Assembly: GCA_038229415.1 (NCBI GenBank)
Contig: JBBROM010000003.1
Span: forward strand, 62,001 to 126,000
Source of the DNA: JANXUR01 sp038229415
GTDB lineage: Bacteria > Acidobacteriota > Terriglobia > Terriglobales > Acidobacteriaceae
Direction: 5' to 3'
DNA length: 64,000 nucleotides
Part shown: one piece after another, positions 36,894-46,230 of the stretch
Position numbering within the stretch: position 1 is the stretch's first letter
Layout of the letters: each line of letters opens with the position of its first letter
Notes under the pieces: model-generated
What the model saw: the letters and a program-made list of their open reading frames with translations, nothing else
The model's database searches: none
What the model was told of the DNA's origin: nothing
Made by a program: the position numbers and the translations under genes

Positions 36894-37358
36894 GTGAAAT
36901 ATCGTCAACCTGGTTATCAGGGCAAGCGTGAAGAGCCGCAGCAGAAGGCTGCACGGCCTAAACCGCAAGATACGTACGGTCCGCGCGTGCTGAATATGCC
37001 CGCCAAGCATGATGTGTCCCGCTGCGCCCAGTGCGGCACCATTCTGGCCGACTTGGCCAAGCCTTTGGGCAAATGTCCCAAGTGCAGCTTTGAGCTGCAT
37101 TCCTGCAAGCAGTGCAACTTCTTCGACCCGGGCAGCCGGTTCGAGTGCATGCAGCCAGTGCCCGAGCGCGTGGCGCAAAAGGACGCAGTGAACCAGTGCC
37201 GCTACTATCAGATTCGTGTGATGGTGGAGCGCGAGACGACCAGTGGGCGTCCGGCGCCTGCGGAAGGTCCGGGGGGCTCGAGCCGCAACGGCGGGTCGCG
37301 AGGTAGTTCGGCGCTTGATACCGCCAAACGCGCTCTCGACAAACTCTTCAGGACCTAG
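36894..37358 (+). CDS. Zinc-ribbon-like small protein, 154 aa
   Basis: A GTG-started protein preceded by GAGGAA. The central part has four Cys pairs suggesting one or two zinc ribbons: CAQCG, CPKC, CKQCNFFDPGSRFEC, and a later single Cys in NQCRYY. The N-terminus is basic and Gln/Lys-rich; the C-terminal 50 residues are Gly/Ser-rich with a final amphipathic helix (LDTAKRALDKLF). I do not know its function; RNA or protein binding is plausible. It abuts glnS tail to tail. Confidence 0.7.
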   Translation: MKYRQPGYQGKREEPQQKAARPKPQDTYGPRVLNMPAKHDVSRCAQCGTILADLAKPLGKCPKCSFELHSCKQCNFFDPGSRFECMQPVPERVAQKDAVNQCRYYQIRVMVERETTSGRPAPAEGPGGSSRNGGSRGSSALDTAKRALDKLFRT

Positions 37359-39134
37359 CTAACTTTTTTTCGCAACGGTTTGCTTTGCTGGCATTTGCAG
37401 CGGATTCAGTTGCCGATGTTCCTGCCGCGCAAAACCATCTTTTAACGCAACAGTGCGATTCAGCACCAGCCGCCCGGCAGTGCTTTCCGCATCCGTGCAA
37501 AAATAACCGAGGCGTTCCAGTTGATAGCGAGTGCCAATAACCGAGCCCGCCAAGGACGGCTCAACCTGGGCATGCGCAATCACCTCCAGCGAACTGGGAT
37601 TCAGGTTCGCGGTGAAGTCAACGCCATCCGCGGTTTGATTCGGGTCTTCGCAAGAAAACAGAGTGTCGTAAAGCCGCACCTCGGCCTCCACTGCATGAGT
37701 GGCGGAAACCCAGTGGATCGTTGCTTTCACTCTGCGTCCGTCCGGCGTGTTGCCGCCACGAGTAGCGGGGTCGTAGGTGCAGTGCACCTCCAGAATTTCG
37801 CCCGTCTTTTCGTCTTTCACGACGCTGGTGCAGGTAATCAGATATCCGTAGCGCAGGCGTACTTCTTTGCCCGGCGACAAACGGTAGAACTTGCTCGAAG
37901 GCACTTCGCGGAAGTCATCCTGCTCGATATAGAGCTCACGTGAGAACGACACGGTACGGCTTCCCGCGCTGGAGTCTTCGGGATGGTTTGCCGCTTCCAT
38001 CTGCTCCACCAGCCCCTCGGGGTAGTTGTCAATCACAACTTTAAGGGGCCGCAACACGGCCATCGCGCGTGGCGCGGTCCGGTTCAGATGTTCGCGCACA
38101 TGATGTTCGAGCATGGCCAGCTCGATGGTGCCGTTGGTCTTGGAAAGTCCGATGGCATTGCAGAAGTTGCGCAGCGCTTGCGGCGGATAGCCACGACGGC
38201 GTACGCCGGAAAGCGTGGGCATGCGAGGATCGTCCCAGCCGCGCACGTGGCCGTCGTTCACCAATTGCAGCAGCTTGCGCTTGCTCAGCACCGTAAACGT
38301 CAGGTTCAGGCGGTCAAACTCGATTTGCTGGGGATGATAGATGCCCAGCGTATCAATGAACCAGTCGTAAAGCGGGCGATGATCCTCAAACTCCAGGGTG
38401 CAGATGGAGTGCGTAATGTGCTCGATGGAATCGCACTGGCCGTGTGCAAAGTCGTACATCGGGTAGATGCACCAGGCGTCGCCGGTGCGGTGGTGCTCGG
38501 CGTGCAAAATGCGATAGAGCACCGGATCGCGCATGTTCAGGTTCGGCGAGGCCATATCCACCTTGGCACGCAGAGTGCGTGAGCCATCGGGGAATTCGCC
38601 TTGCTTCATGCGGGCAAACAGGTCGAGGCTTTCTTCCGCGGAACGGTTGCGATAGGGACTTTCCTTGCCGGGCGTGGTCAGGGTGCCGCGATATTCGCGA
38701 ATCTGTTCGGCCGTCAAGTCGCAGACGAAGGCCTTGTCCGCACGAATCAGTTGCACCGCCCAATCGTAGAGTTGCTGAAAGTAATCCGAGGCATAGAACA
38801 GGCGATCTTCCCAGTCAAAGCCCAGCCAATGCACGTCGGTGATGATGGACTCGACGTATTCGGTCTCTTCCTTGCAGGGATTGGTGTCGTCAAATCGCAG
38901 ATTGGTCTTGCCACCGAACTCATCCGCCAGGCCGAAGTTCAGGCAGATGGATTTAGCGTGGCCGAGGTGCAGATAGCCGTTGGGCTCAGGGGGGAATCGG
39001 GTGTGGACGCGGCCTTCGTACTTGTTGGTCTTCAGATCGTCGAGAACAATCTGCCGTACAAAATTGTTGGGGCGTGGCGCGGCCTCGGGTGTTGCCAGCA
39101 CAGGTGTGTCGTGGTGCGAATCAGACATCGGCAT
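37359..39134 (-). CDS. glnS: Glutamine--tRNA ligase
   Basis: Charges tRNA-Gln directly. The protein is 591 aa from the ATG at 39134; a TTG three codons upstream and an ATG at 39128 are alternatives. The class I signature is PPEPNGYLHLGHAKSICLNF (HIGH box) and the second motif is VLSKRKLLQLV (KMSKS variant). GlnRS-specific blocks such as RFDDTNPCKEETEYVESI and DFAHGQCDSIEHITHSICTLEF separate it from GluRS. The C-terminal beta-barrels are intact. Confidence 0.97.
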   Translation of the reverse strand: MPMSDSHHDTPVLATPEAAPRPNNFVRQIVLDDLKTNKYEGRVHTRFPPEPNGYLHLGHAKSICLNFGLADEFGGKTNLRFDDTNPCKEETEYVESIITDVHWLGFDWEDRLFYASDYFQQLYDWAVQLIRADKAFVCDLTAEQIREYRGTLTTPGKESPYRNRSAEESLDLFARMKQGEFPDGSRTLRAKVDMASPNLNMRDPVLYRILHAEHHRTGDAWCIYPMYDFAHGQCDSIEHITHSICTLEFEDHRPLYDWFIDTLGIYHPQQIEFDRLNLTFTVLSKRKLLQLVNDGHVRGWDDPRMPTLSGVRRRGYPPQALRNFCNAIGLSKTNGTIELAMLEHHVREHLNRTAPRAMAVLRPLKVVIDNYPEGLVEQMEAANHPEDSSAGSRTVSFSRELYIEQDDFREVPSSKFYRLSPGKEVRLRYGYLITCTSVVKDEKTGEILEVHCTYDPATRGGNTPDGRRVKATIHWVSATHAVEAEVRLYDTLFSCEDPNQTADGVDFTANLNPSSLEVIAHAQVEPSLAGSVIGTRYQLERLGYFCTDAESTAGRLVLNRTVALKDGFARQEHRQLNPLQMPAKQTVAKKS

Positions 39135-39143
39135 CCATTTCAA

Positions 39144-39466
39144 ACCGCAAAAGTCGGTCTCTATAGTTTAGTGGGGAGGGAGCCTTGGGGCAATTTTCCA
39201 GACGGAATCGCAGCGGATTTATTGCGCGGAGCAAATAATGCATTTGCAGTATTGTGCGGAATTTCGCGGGATTCTACATTGAGTTTGCCTCTGAGCTCCG
39301 ACGCAGTGATGCGTTGTGCCTCTTATCCGCAGTTTGCATGGGTCGTTTGCGCACTTCGGCGTCCCAGCCAATACATCGGGTTTGGCTGGGACGATTTTTT
39401 GCTGAAGTGTAGAGGCGTGCCACATAGTGTGCGCTATTGGCAAGAATTTCTTGAGGGAGAAAAATT
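39144..39466. other. Intergenic region between glnS and the first TonB receptor
   Basis: About 320 bases without a supported gene. It holds the glnS start region at one side and, in the plus direction, a long leader for the TonB receptor that contains an intrinsic terminator at 39361-39400. A small RNA or attenuator could lie between about 39180 and 39400. Confidence 0.55.
39361..39400 (+). terminator. Intrinsic terminator in the TonB receptor leader
   Basis: GTCCCAGCCAA (39361-39371) pairs perfectly with TTGGCTGGGAC (39382-39392) and is followed by GATTTTTT. No plus-strand gene ends just upstream, since glnS runs the other way. It therefore ends either a small RNA or an attenuated leader transcript, 66 nt before the TonB receptor start. 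Confidence 0.8.
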
Positions 39467-42460
39467 TTGAAGATACGACTGGTAAAGCTGGCGATCTTAA
39501 TGCTGCTGGCTATGGGGATGGCGTGGGCCCAGGAACTTGGCACGGCAGTGCTGAATGGGGATATCACCGATCCCAGTGATGCCGTAGTGAGCGGAGCGAA
39601 GATTTTGCTGGTGAATACGGCAACTGGCGCGCAGCGTGATGGCAGCTCCAACGGGCGCGGGTTTTTCTCGTTCGACCGGGTGACACCGGGCGACTATCAG
39701 GTGACGGTCACGGGCAAGGGTTTCGCAGCCGAGACAATCAAAGTGCGGGTGGAGGTTGGGCAGCAGGCTGACCTGAAAGTTAAGCTCACGGTTGCGAAGC
39801 AGCAGACCGTTATCGAGATTGACGACTCAGGAGCAGTTCCATCTGTCAGCACTACCTCGTCGGTGGTGGATGGTGTGGTGGACTCGCATCAGATTGACAA
39901 CCTGCCACTGAACGGGCGGAATTTTCTGGAACTGGCGCTGCTGTTGCCGGGCAACACACCCGCTCCTAACTTCGATCCCACCAAGGCCAACACGTTTGTG
40001 GTCTCTTCCGCGGGCCAGCTTGGTCGCGGCGGCAGCGTCACCATTGATGGCAACGACGACAATGACGACGCTGTAGGTGGCATGTTGCTCAATCTGCCGC
40101 AGGATGCGGTGCAAGAGTTCCAGATTGCGACCAATCGCTTTTCGGCGGAGACAGGACGCTCCGGTTCGGGTGTCGCCAACGTGGTCACCAAGAGCGGCAC
40201 CAATACGCTGCACGGCTCGGCATCCATCTATGAACGTGACCACAGTCTGCAAGCGCTGCCTGCGACGTTTTCGCCGACTGCGACCGGAGGGGCGACTCCA
40301 CCCTTCCGTCGCCAGCAATACTCAGGAACGATTGGCGGGCCTGTCAAAGCGGACAAGGCCTGGCTGTTTGCAGCATTTGAATATCGTGACCAACTGGGCG
40401 GTATTTTAGCCGGGACACGCGATGCCGCCACCGACACGATCAGCAAGAGTTTTGTCTCCGCGCCTCTAACGGATACGCTGGGCACGGTGCGCGGCGACTA
40501 TAGCTTCAATGCAGAAAATCAGATGACGGTGCGCTTTAGCGCGCAGCATGCAGATGGCATCAACGGCAGCACAGTGAACACGGCGATTGCCGGTGCAAGA
40601 CAGCGGCAAAATCTGACGAATGACTTTCAAGATTTGCAAGTGTCATGGACGCGCATTCTACGACCGACACTGCTGAACCGCGCCAGCTTTGGCTTCAACC
40701 ACTTCTATAACACCACCGATCCGGTTACGCCGGGGCCGCAACTGGACTTCCCCAGCATCACGGACGGAGCTTCGTTCCGCGTGCCGCAAGCGACGCGGCA
40801 GAACCGCTTCCAGTTTGACGACAGTCTCGATTGGACGCGCGGCAACCACAACATCCGCGCGGGCGCGCAGGTGCAGGCGATCCGCGCCTATTTTGGCCTG
40901 GGTGTATTCCAAGGTGGGCGTGTTGAATTTGTGCAGGACTTTGCCAACTTCGACCACAGCAATGATGGAGTGATCAACGATCAGGATCTGCTGTTTGCGG
41001 CCACGATTCGCAGCGATCATCCTGATCTGGCATTGAACATCCCTGACTCGAACAACAATCATGTGGCCGCATACATTCAGGATGACTGGCATGTTGCTCC
41101 TCGGCTTACGCTGAATCTGGGCTTGCGCTACGAAATTGATACCGACGTGAACAACGTTGGGCATTACAGCGAGATTAATCCGATTCTGTTGCCGTTCCTG
41201 AGCGGATCGCGGCACAAAGACACCAACAACTGGGGGCCGCGTATCGGCTTCAACTGGGCGAATGCCGCAGGCAAGGTCAGCGTGCATGGCGGCTATGGAA
41301 TCTACTATGACCGCATCACGCTGGAAGTACTTTCGCTGGAACGCGGCCTTGATGGCCGGGCGCTGCCGATTGATGTGCGCGCGGGCAACGCAGTGAGCGC
41401 ACCGGACGGTAGCCCAGTGTATTTGGACGCGGACGGCCACTTCCAGCCGTTTGCACCGACGCTGGCGAATCCCTTTATCGGGTTCATTTTCCCCGGAGCG
41501 GGCGCAGCTGAGGGGATTGACGTAATTGACGATCACTTGCAAAATCCCGAGGTGCAGCAGTTCAACTTGGGCGTGCAGTGGGAGTTCGCCCCGAACTGGG
41601 TGCTCAAGGCCGACGGTGTGCATAACCTTGGCACACATTTCATCATCGGACGACCTGTCGGTGCAGTGTTCAATCCGGTGGTGGGCGGTGAAGAAGGAGT
41701 GACGAAGCTGGAGTCGAGCGTGGGTACGCACTATGACGCGCTATGGCTCACCGTGGACAAGCGCTTTTCGCGGAGCTACCAGTTCCACACTGCGTACACA
41801 TTTTCCAAGTCGCTGAACTATGCCAACGATGACCAGATTCCGTTTGCGTATCCGCCAGTGGATCCCAACAACCTGCGTCGCGAATACGGGCCGACGCCGA
41901 ACGATCAGCGGCACCGGCTGGTGGTGCAGGCGGTGGCGGAGTTGCCTTACGGTTTCCGGCTGTCGCCAATCTGGACCTATGCTTCGGGCGTGCCGCAGGA
42001 TATTGTGCTGGGCGATGGCAGCGGATCGCGGGTGCCGGAGTTCGGGCGCAATGCAGGTGGGTGCCAGTTCCACAATGCGGCGGCGTTGAATGCGGCGATT
42101 ACGGCGCTGAATGCGGCGGGCGCGGTCAACGGATCGTTGGGAACGCCGCTGCCCACGGTGGACAGCAACGCCCGCTTCAACGACACCTTCAACACCTTCG
42201 ACCTGCGGCTTTCCAAGGATTTCCGCTTCCGCGAGCGCTTCACCTTGCAGTTGCTGGGCGAGGCGTTCAACCTGTTTAACAAGACGAATATTCTGGGCGT
42301 CTCCACCACTAACTATTCGGGCTTTTTCAACGCGCTGGTGCCGGACCGGAATGATCCAACGCACTCCTCGGCGTTTGGCAAGCCCGTGAGTACGGCGGGT
42401 GGCGTGTTTGGCTCAGGTGGCGCGCGCGCGTTTCAGTTGGGAGCGAAGTTTAGCTTCTAG
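39467..42460 (+). CDS. TonB-dependent receptor with N-terminal carboxypeptidase-regulatory-like domain
   Basis: A 997-aa outer-membrane protein. The TTG start has a strong GAGGGAG about 7 nt upstream. The signal peptide is LVKLAILMLLAMGMAWAQ, followed by a CarboxypepD_reg-like Ig domain (about 25-105: GDITDPSDAVVSGAKILLVN...GFFSFDRVTPGDYQVTVTGKGF). A plug-like domain contains LPLNGRNFLELALLLPG and SGSGVANVVTKSGTNTLHGS. A long beta-barrel then ends in the aromatic FQLGAKFSF. Receptors of this Acidobacteria type import large nutrients using TonB energy; the ligand is unknown. An intrinsic terminator lies in its leader and another just after the gene. Confidence 0.9.
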   Translation: MKIRLVKLAILMLLAMGMAWAQELGTAVLNGDITDPSDAVVSGAKILLVNTATGAQRDGSSNGRGFFSFDRVTPGDYQVTVTGKGFAAETIKVRVEVGQQADLKVKLTVAKQQTVIEIDDSGAVPSVSTTSSVVDGVVDSHQIDNLPLNGRNFLELALLLPGNTPAPNFDPTKANTFVVSSAGQLGRGGSVTIDGNDDNDDAVGGMLLNLPQDAVQEFQIATNRFSAETGRSGSGVANVVTKSGTNTLHGSASIYERDHSLQALPATFSPTATGGATPPFRRQQYSGTIGGPVKADKAWLFAAFEYRDQLGGILAGTRDAATDTISKSFVSAPLTDTLGTVRGDYSFNAENQMTVRFSAQHADGINGSTVNTAIAGARQRQNLTNDFQDLQVSWTRILRPTLLNRASFGFNHFYNTTDPVTPGPQLDFPSITDGASFRVPQATRQNRFQFDDSLDWTRGNHNIRAGAQVQAIRAYFGLGVFQGGRVEFVQDFANFDHSNDGVINDQDLLFAATIRSDHPDLALNIPDSNNNHVAAYIQDDWHVAPRLTLNLGLRYEIDTDVNNVGHYSEINPILLPFLSGSRHKDTNNWGPRIGFNWANAAGKVSVHGGYGIYYDRITLEVLSLERGLDGRALPIDVRAGNAVSAPDGSPVYLDADGHFQPFAPTLANPFIGFIFPGAGAAEGIDVIDDHLQNPEVQQFNLGVQWEFAPNWVLKADGVHNLGTHFIIGRPVGAVFNPVVGGEEGVTKLESSVGTHYDALWLTVDKRFSRSYQFHTAYTFSKSLNYANDDQIPFAYPPVDPNNLRREYGPTPNDQRHRLVVQAVAELPYGFRLSPIWTYASGVPQDIVLGDGSGSRVPEFGRNAGGCQFHNAAALNAAITALNAAGAVNGSLGTPLPTVDSNARFNDTFNTFDLRLSKDFRFRERFTLQLLGEAFNLFNKTNILGVSTTNYSGFFNALVPDRNDPTHSSAFGKPVSTAGGVFGSGGARAFQLGAKFSF

Positions 42461-42487
42461 ACGGTGGCATAAGATTTTCGTTGTGAT

Positions 42488-42527
42488 AGCGCCGGGGAGC
42501 GATTCTGATTCCCGGCGCTTTCGTTTT
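42488..42527 (+). terminator. Terminator after the first TonB receptor
   Basis: AGCGCCGGG pairs with CCCGGCGCT around a 14-base loop and is followed by TTCGTTTT. It lies 27 nt after the receptor stop and touches the 3' end of the convergent glnD. Confidence 0.75.
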
Positions 42528-45102
42528 ACGCCACCGCCGGACTTGCGACTGGCAGTAGTGCATCGCGCAGAGCCGCCTGCTTTTCTTCACTCAGCTTCTG
42601 GCCATCCGACGTCAGGTAGAACACGTCAATCGCCATCCTGCCTTCGGTGTCAATCAGCGCGATTTCAATATTGCAATCCTGCACGGCGATGGCTGAGCTG
42701 AGACCGTAAAGCAGTCTCGGCTGATCCTGCGTAATGACTTGCAACAGCGTGCTGTGCGAGGACGACTGCTGGTCAAAGTCAAGTTGCGTGGTGACGTTGA
42801 TACCCGCAGGAGTCGCAACCTGTGGACGTTGGCGCTGATGCAGTAGCTTCTCCAGATCCACGCTACCGGAGACGACTCCTGAAACACTCTGACAGAGGCG
42901 ATCCCATTCGCCTGCGTTCAACTCCAGCGTGCGATGTGGATCGAGAAAGCAGAACGAATCCACGACCACGCCAGCGTCGTTGGAAAACGCGCCTGCCTTG
43001 GTGATGTCCATGCCCCAGGCGGCGAGCGCACCAGAGATGCGCGCGAAGAGCCGTGGCCGATCCGTGGTGACGACGGTGAGTTCGAACCAGTGCCGCGAGC
43101 GATGCAGATTAAGTTGCACGCCGCTCGATCCGGCAGCGCTGGACATCTCAAAATGCTTCAGTATCTCTGGCGCGGAATGGGCGCGAATGTAACGCTGCGG
43201 TAAACCTTCCAGAAATTGCTTCAGTTTCTTTCCCGCATTGGGAGCCAGTAAGCGCAGGCGCTCACGGCTCTGCTCGTCTTCATCCGCGCGGAAGCGATCT
43301 TCGTCTACGGTGCGGTTCAGGTCGTTGGCTGCGGCAATGTAAGCGCGCCACAAATCTTCCGCCTTCCACGGCGTGAGCGCGCCCGGAAAGACGGCGCTGA
43401 TGTCTGCATACGTGAGCAGGCAGAGCATCTTAAGATGCTCTGGAGTGCCGATTTTGTTGGCGAGTGCGTGGATGGTTCGCGGGTCGAAGAGGTCGCGATG
43501 CAGAGCAGCAGACATTTCCAGATGATTCGCGATCAGGAAGAGCACCGTTTCCTGTTCAGCCTCATTCAGTCCGAGTCGCTGGATGCAAGTGGCCGCCTTC
43601 TCCATTCCGACAGGAATATGCAGTTCGCCGGGGACGCTCTTGCCCACGTCATGCAGTAGAAGCGCCAGAAACAGCAGTTCGGGGGCTTCCACTTCGTCGA
43701 ACAATTCGGCATAGCGCTTGTCGCTATCTTGTTTCGAGTTGCGCAGATGGTGGAGCGTCTCGATCGCCAGAATGGAATGTTCGTCCACGGTGTAGCGATG
43801 GTAAAAGTCGCGAACCACGAGTGCATCAATCGCAGCGAATTCGGGCAGCAGAATGGTCAGCAGGCCTAGATGATGCATGGCGCGCAAAGCATCAGCTGCT
43901 TCCGGTTCGTAGAGAATCTCCGAGAGCCGCTGCCAGGCGTCACGACCTGCCGGCGGGGTGGCAGTGAGTGCGGGACGAGCCTGTTCGATTGCCTGCTCGG
44001 CTGCGGCACTTAGACGAAGGCCCTCATGCGCGGCGAGCTGAAAGGCGCGAAACACTGTGGGCCAGTCCGGAGACGAAGAAGAGCGGAAATCAATCGCTCC
44101 TTTGGCGACGGCGAATTCCCCGTTACCGGAACCTTGGCGCCAAGCCGCAAGGCGTCCGAGCATACTTGGCGAGGGCTGGCAAACTTCTTCGATCAGGCCT
44201 GTGGTGGCGCGAAAGACGGTGCGGGCGTGGCGAAAGTATTCGCGCATCCAATCCGCAGTGGGAACTTTGGCGTAGCCGGGCAGGCCGACCGCCTTGGCCG
44301 CCGCAAGATCCTGTGCATCCCATGAGAGGCTATTGTCGTCACGATTGGCGCGGTAGTGCAGAAAGCAGCGCACCGAGGAGAAAAAGTCCTCTGCCACATC
44401 CATTGCGGCGTTGGCTTCAGGGAGGCTTCCCAGCGAAGTGGTGGGTTGCAATTCGCTGGCTGCGATCATCCTGAGCCAGTCCATTACGTTCTGGTCGCGC
44501 AGACCTCCAGGTACCTCCTTGATGTTCGGCTCCAGATGGAACACGGTGTTACCCGCCTTGGCGTGGCGTGAGCGGGTAATCTCCGCTAAACGCTGGGAGA
44601 GAACTGCTTTGTTCCGCATCAGCAATTGCGGCAGCAGCTTTTCGCGCAGTTGCGCGAAGATTTTGGGGTCGCCAGCGAGATAGCGGCAATCGAACAGCGA
44701 AATGGTGAATTCAATGTTCAGGGGATCCACGCGTTCGCATTCCGCGAGGGTGCGGCGGGTGGGGCTCAGTCGCAGGTGCAAGTCCCAGAACTGTTGCGAG
44801 AAGCGGCGGATGGTGTCGGCGAACTGCTGCTCCTTGGATGCGCTGGGATACACGAAGAGCAGATCCACGTCGGAGAAGGGAAACAGCGCTCCGCGGCCAT
44901 ATCCTCCAATAGCGATTAGCGCCAGGTCGGCTGGTTCACTGCGGCTTCCGGCAACGGCTTCCTGCCACAGTGCCAGGGCGACCTCATCCACCAGCTGGCT
45001 GCGCGAACGAGCAGCCTTGCGGCCATTGCTGTCGGCCTCAAATGCCGCCCGGATGCGAGCGGATCTTTCCACATAGAAGTTGCTGGGCCGGCTGCTGGTC
45101 AT
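42526..45102 (-). CDS. glnD: [Protein-PII] uridylyltransferase/uridylyl-removing enzyme
   Basis: Senses glutamine and modifies PII proteins to control nitrogen metabolism. The protein is 858 aa with the usual domain order: nucleotidyltransferase (IGGYGRGALFPFSDVDLLFVY near 67-87), a GlnD linker, an HD domain (LALLLHDVGKSVPGE), and two C-terminal ACT domains (ELTVVTTDRPRLFARISGALA and LLQVITQDQPRLLYGLSSAIA). AGGTGAT precedes the ATG. No glnB or amtB is in the window. All key motifs are present, so both activities are likely. Confidence 0.95.
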   Translation of the reverse strand: MTSSRPSNFYVERSARIRAAFEADSNGRKAARSRSQLVDEVALALWQEAVAGSRSEPADLALIAIGGYGRGALFPFSDVDLLFVYPSASKEQQFADTIRRFSQQFWDLHLRLSPTRRTLAECERVDPLNIEFTISLFDCRYLAGDPKIFAQLREKLLPQLLMRNKAVLSQRLAEITRSRHAKAGNTVFHLEPNIKEVPGGLRDQNVMDWLRMIAASELQPTTSLGSLPEANAAMDVAEDFFSSVRCFLHYRANRDDNSLSWDAQDLAAAKAVGLPGYAKVPTADWMREYFRHARTVFRATTGLIEEVCQPSPSMLGRLAAWRQGSGNGEFAVAKGAIDFRSSSSPDWPTVFRAFQLAAHEGLRLSAAAEQAIEQARPALTATPPAGRDAWQRLSEILYEPEAADALRAMHHLGLLTILLPEFAAIDALVVRDFYHRYTVDEHSILAIETLHHLRNSKQDSDKRYAELFDEVEAPELLFLALLLHDVGKSVPGELHIPVGMEKAATCIQRLGLNEAEQETVLFLIANHLEMSAALHRDLFDPRTIHALANKIGTPEHLKMLCLLTYADISAVFPGALTPWKAEDLWRAYIAAANDLNRTVDEDRFRADEDEQSRERLRLLAPNAGKKLKQFLEGLPQRYIRAHSAPEILKHFEMSSAAGSSGVQLNLHRSRHWFELTVVTTDRPRLFARISGALAAWGMDITKAGAFSNDAGVVVDSFCFLDPHRTLELNAGEWDRLCQSVSGVVSGSVDLEKLLHQRQRPQVATPAGINVTTQLDFDQQSSSHSTLLQVITQDQPRLLYGLSSAIAVQDCNIEIALIDTEGRMAIDVFYLTSDGQKLSEEKQAALRDALLPVASPAVA

Positions 45103-45363
45103 AAGTCATCACCTTTGCCCGGGCTGGTCTCCGGCAGTGCGAGGGCGGAGTAAACTGGGGGCGAACCATGGCGTACCCCTGTGCCCCCATTACGAACTCT
45201 ATCGAATGGAAAATCGCAGGGGAAGCGAAAAGAATTTATCGTTGCAATTAACCAGTCTTATGGCTACGGGGCGCACTGGGATTGTAGGATGACCCCGCGT
45301 CCCCGGCGGCGTGCACGTTTGGTTGGTTCCCAGTGGACTTTGCTCAGGCAGGAAGGATTATTC

Positions 45364-46221
45364 ATGTGTGATTCGCGTTTTTACCAACGTATCGCTCGGT
45401 GTCTCGTTGCCGTGGCGGTGCTTTCCGACACAAGCCATGGGGCTAGCCCACCGGCGCAAGTGTATGTCTTGGTCTGGAGCGACGAGTTTGACGGGCCGAA
45501 TGGCAGTTCACTCGACGCGAAGAAATGGGTCCACGAGACCGGTGGCGATGGCTGGGGCAATCAGGAACTGGAAACGTATACAGCGCGGTCGGAAAACTCG
45601 CAGATCAAAGACGGCAACCTGGTCATCACCGCGCGGAAAGAGGACTTCACCGGAGCAGATGGAACCGCACGCCACTACACCTCGGCGCGCATTAAGACGC
45701 AAGGACTTTTCGAGCAGGTGTATGGTCGCATGGAAGCGCGCATCAAGATTCCCGCCGGGCAAGGCATGTGGCCCGCCTTCTGGATGCTCGGCAATGACAT
45801 CACCTCTACGGGCTGGCCGGGCAGCGGCGAGATTGACATCATGGAAAACATCGGCAAGGAACCGGCGACAATCCATGGAACGATCCACGGGCCGGGTTTC
45901 TCGGGTGCCGGCGGGCTGAATCAGGGCTTTAGCGTGGATCACAGCAAAGTCGAGGACGACTTTGCTGTCTTCGCCGTTGAATGGGAGCCGAACAAGATTC
46001 GCTTCTATTGTGATTCCGTGCTTTACGTGACGCGTACGCCCGCTGCATTGCCGGCAGGCGGAAAATGGGTGTTCGATCATCCGTTTTTTCTGATTCTGAA
46101 TTTGGCCGTGGGTGGTGGTTGGCCAGGCAACCCAGATTCTTCGACGAATTTCCCGCAATCCATGCTGGTGGATTATGTGCGGGTCTATGCCAAGTCTGGT
46201 GCGAGTGCTCCTCAAAAATAA
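45364..46221 (+). CDS. Glycoside hydrolase family 16 protein (probable endo-beta-1,3-glucanase)
   Basis: A 285-aa secreted enzyme from the ATG at 45364 (AGGAAGG upstream); the longer frame to 45181 is unsupported. A signal peptide ends around SHGAS. The GH16 jelly-roll core covers about 30-280, with LVWSDEFDGPNGSSLDAKKW at its start, the catalytic GEIDIMEN (ExDxxE), and HPFFLILNLAVGGGWPGNPD near the end. The motif set is typical of laminarinase-like members. It probably attacks fungal or plant beta-glucans outside the cell. It converges on the cytochrome gene and opens the carbohydrate region. Confidence 0.93.
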   Translation: MCDSRFYQRIARCLVAVAVLSDTSHGASPPAQVYVLVWSDEFDGPNGSSLDAKKWVHETGGDGWGNQELETYTARSENSQIKDGNLVITARKEDFTGADGTARHYTSARIKTQGLFEQVYGRMEARIKIPAGQGMWPAFWMLGNDITSTGWPGSGEIDIMENIGKEPATIHGTIHGPGFSGAGGLNQGFSVDHSKVEDDFAVFAVEWEPNKIRFYCDSVLYVTRTPAALPAGGKWVFDHPFFLILNLAVGGGWPGNPDSSTNFPQSMLVDYVRVYAKSGASAPQK

Positions 46222-46230
46222 AAATAAGGA

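Noticed and set aside
38601..39470. A 289-aa plus-strand frame opposite glnS
   Set aside because: It is a shadow of glnS on the opposite strand, with no domain and no ribosome binding site.
40658..41731. A 357-aa minus-strand frame inside the first TonB receptor
   Set aside because: Arg/His-rich antisense shadow without a family match; the sense frame is clearly the receptor.
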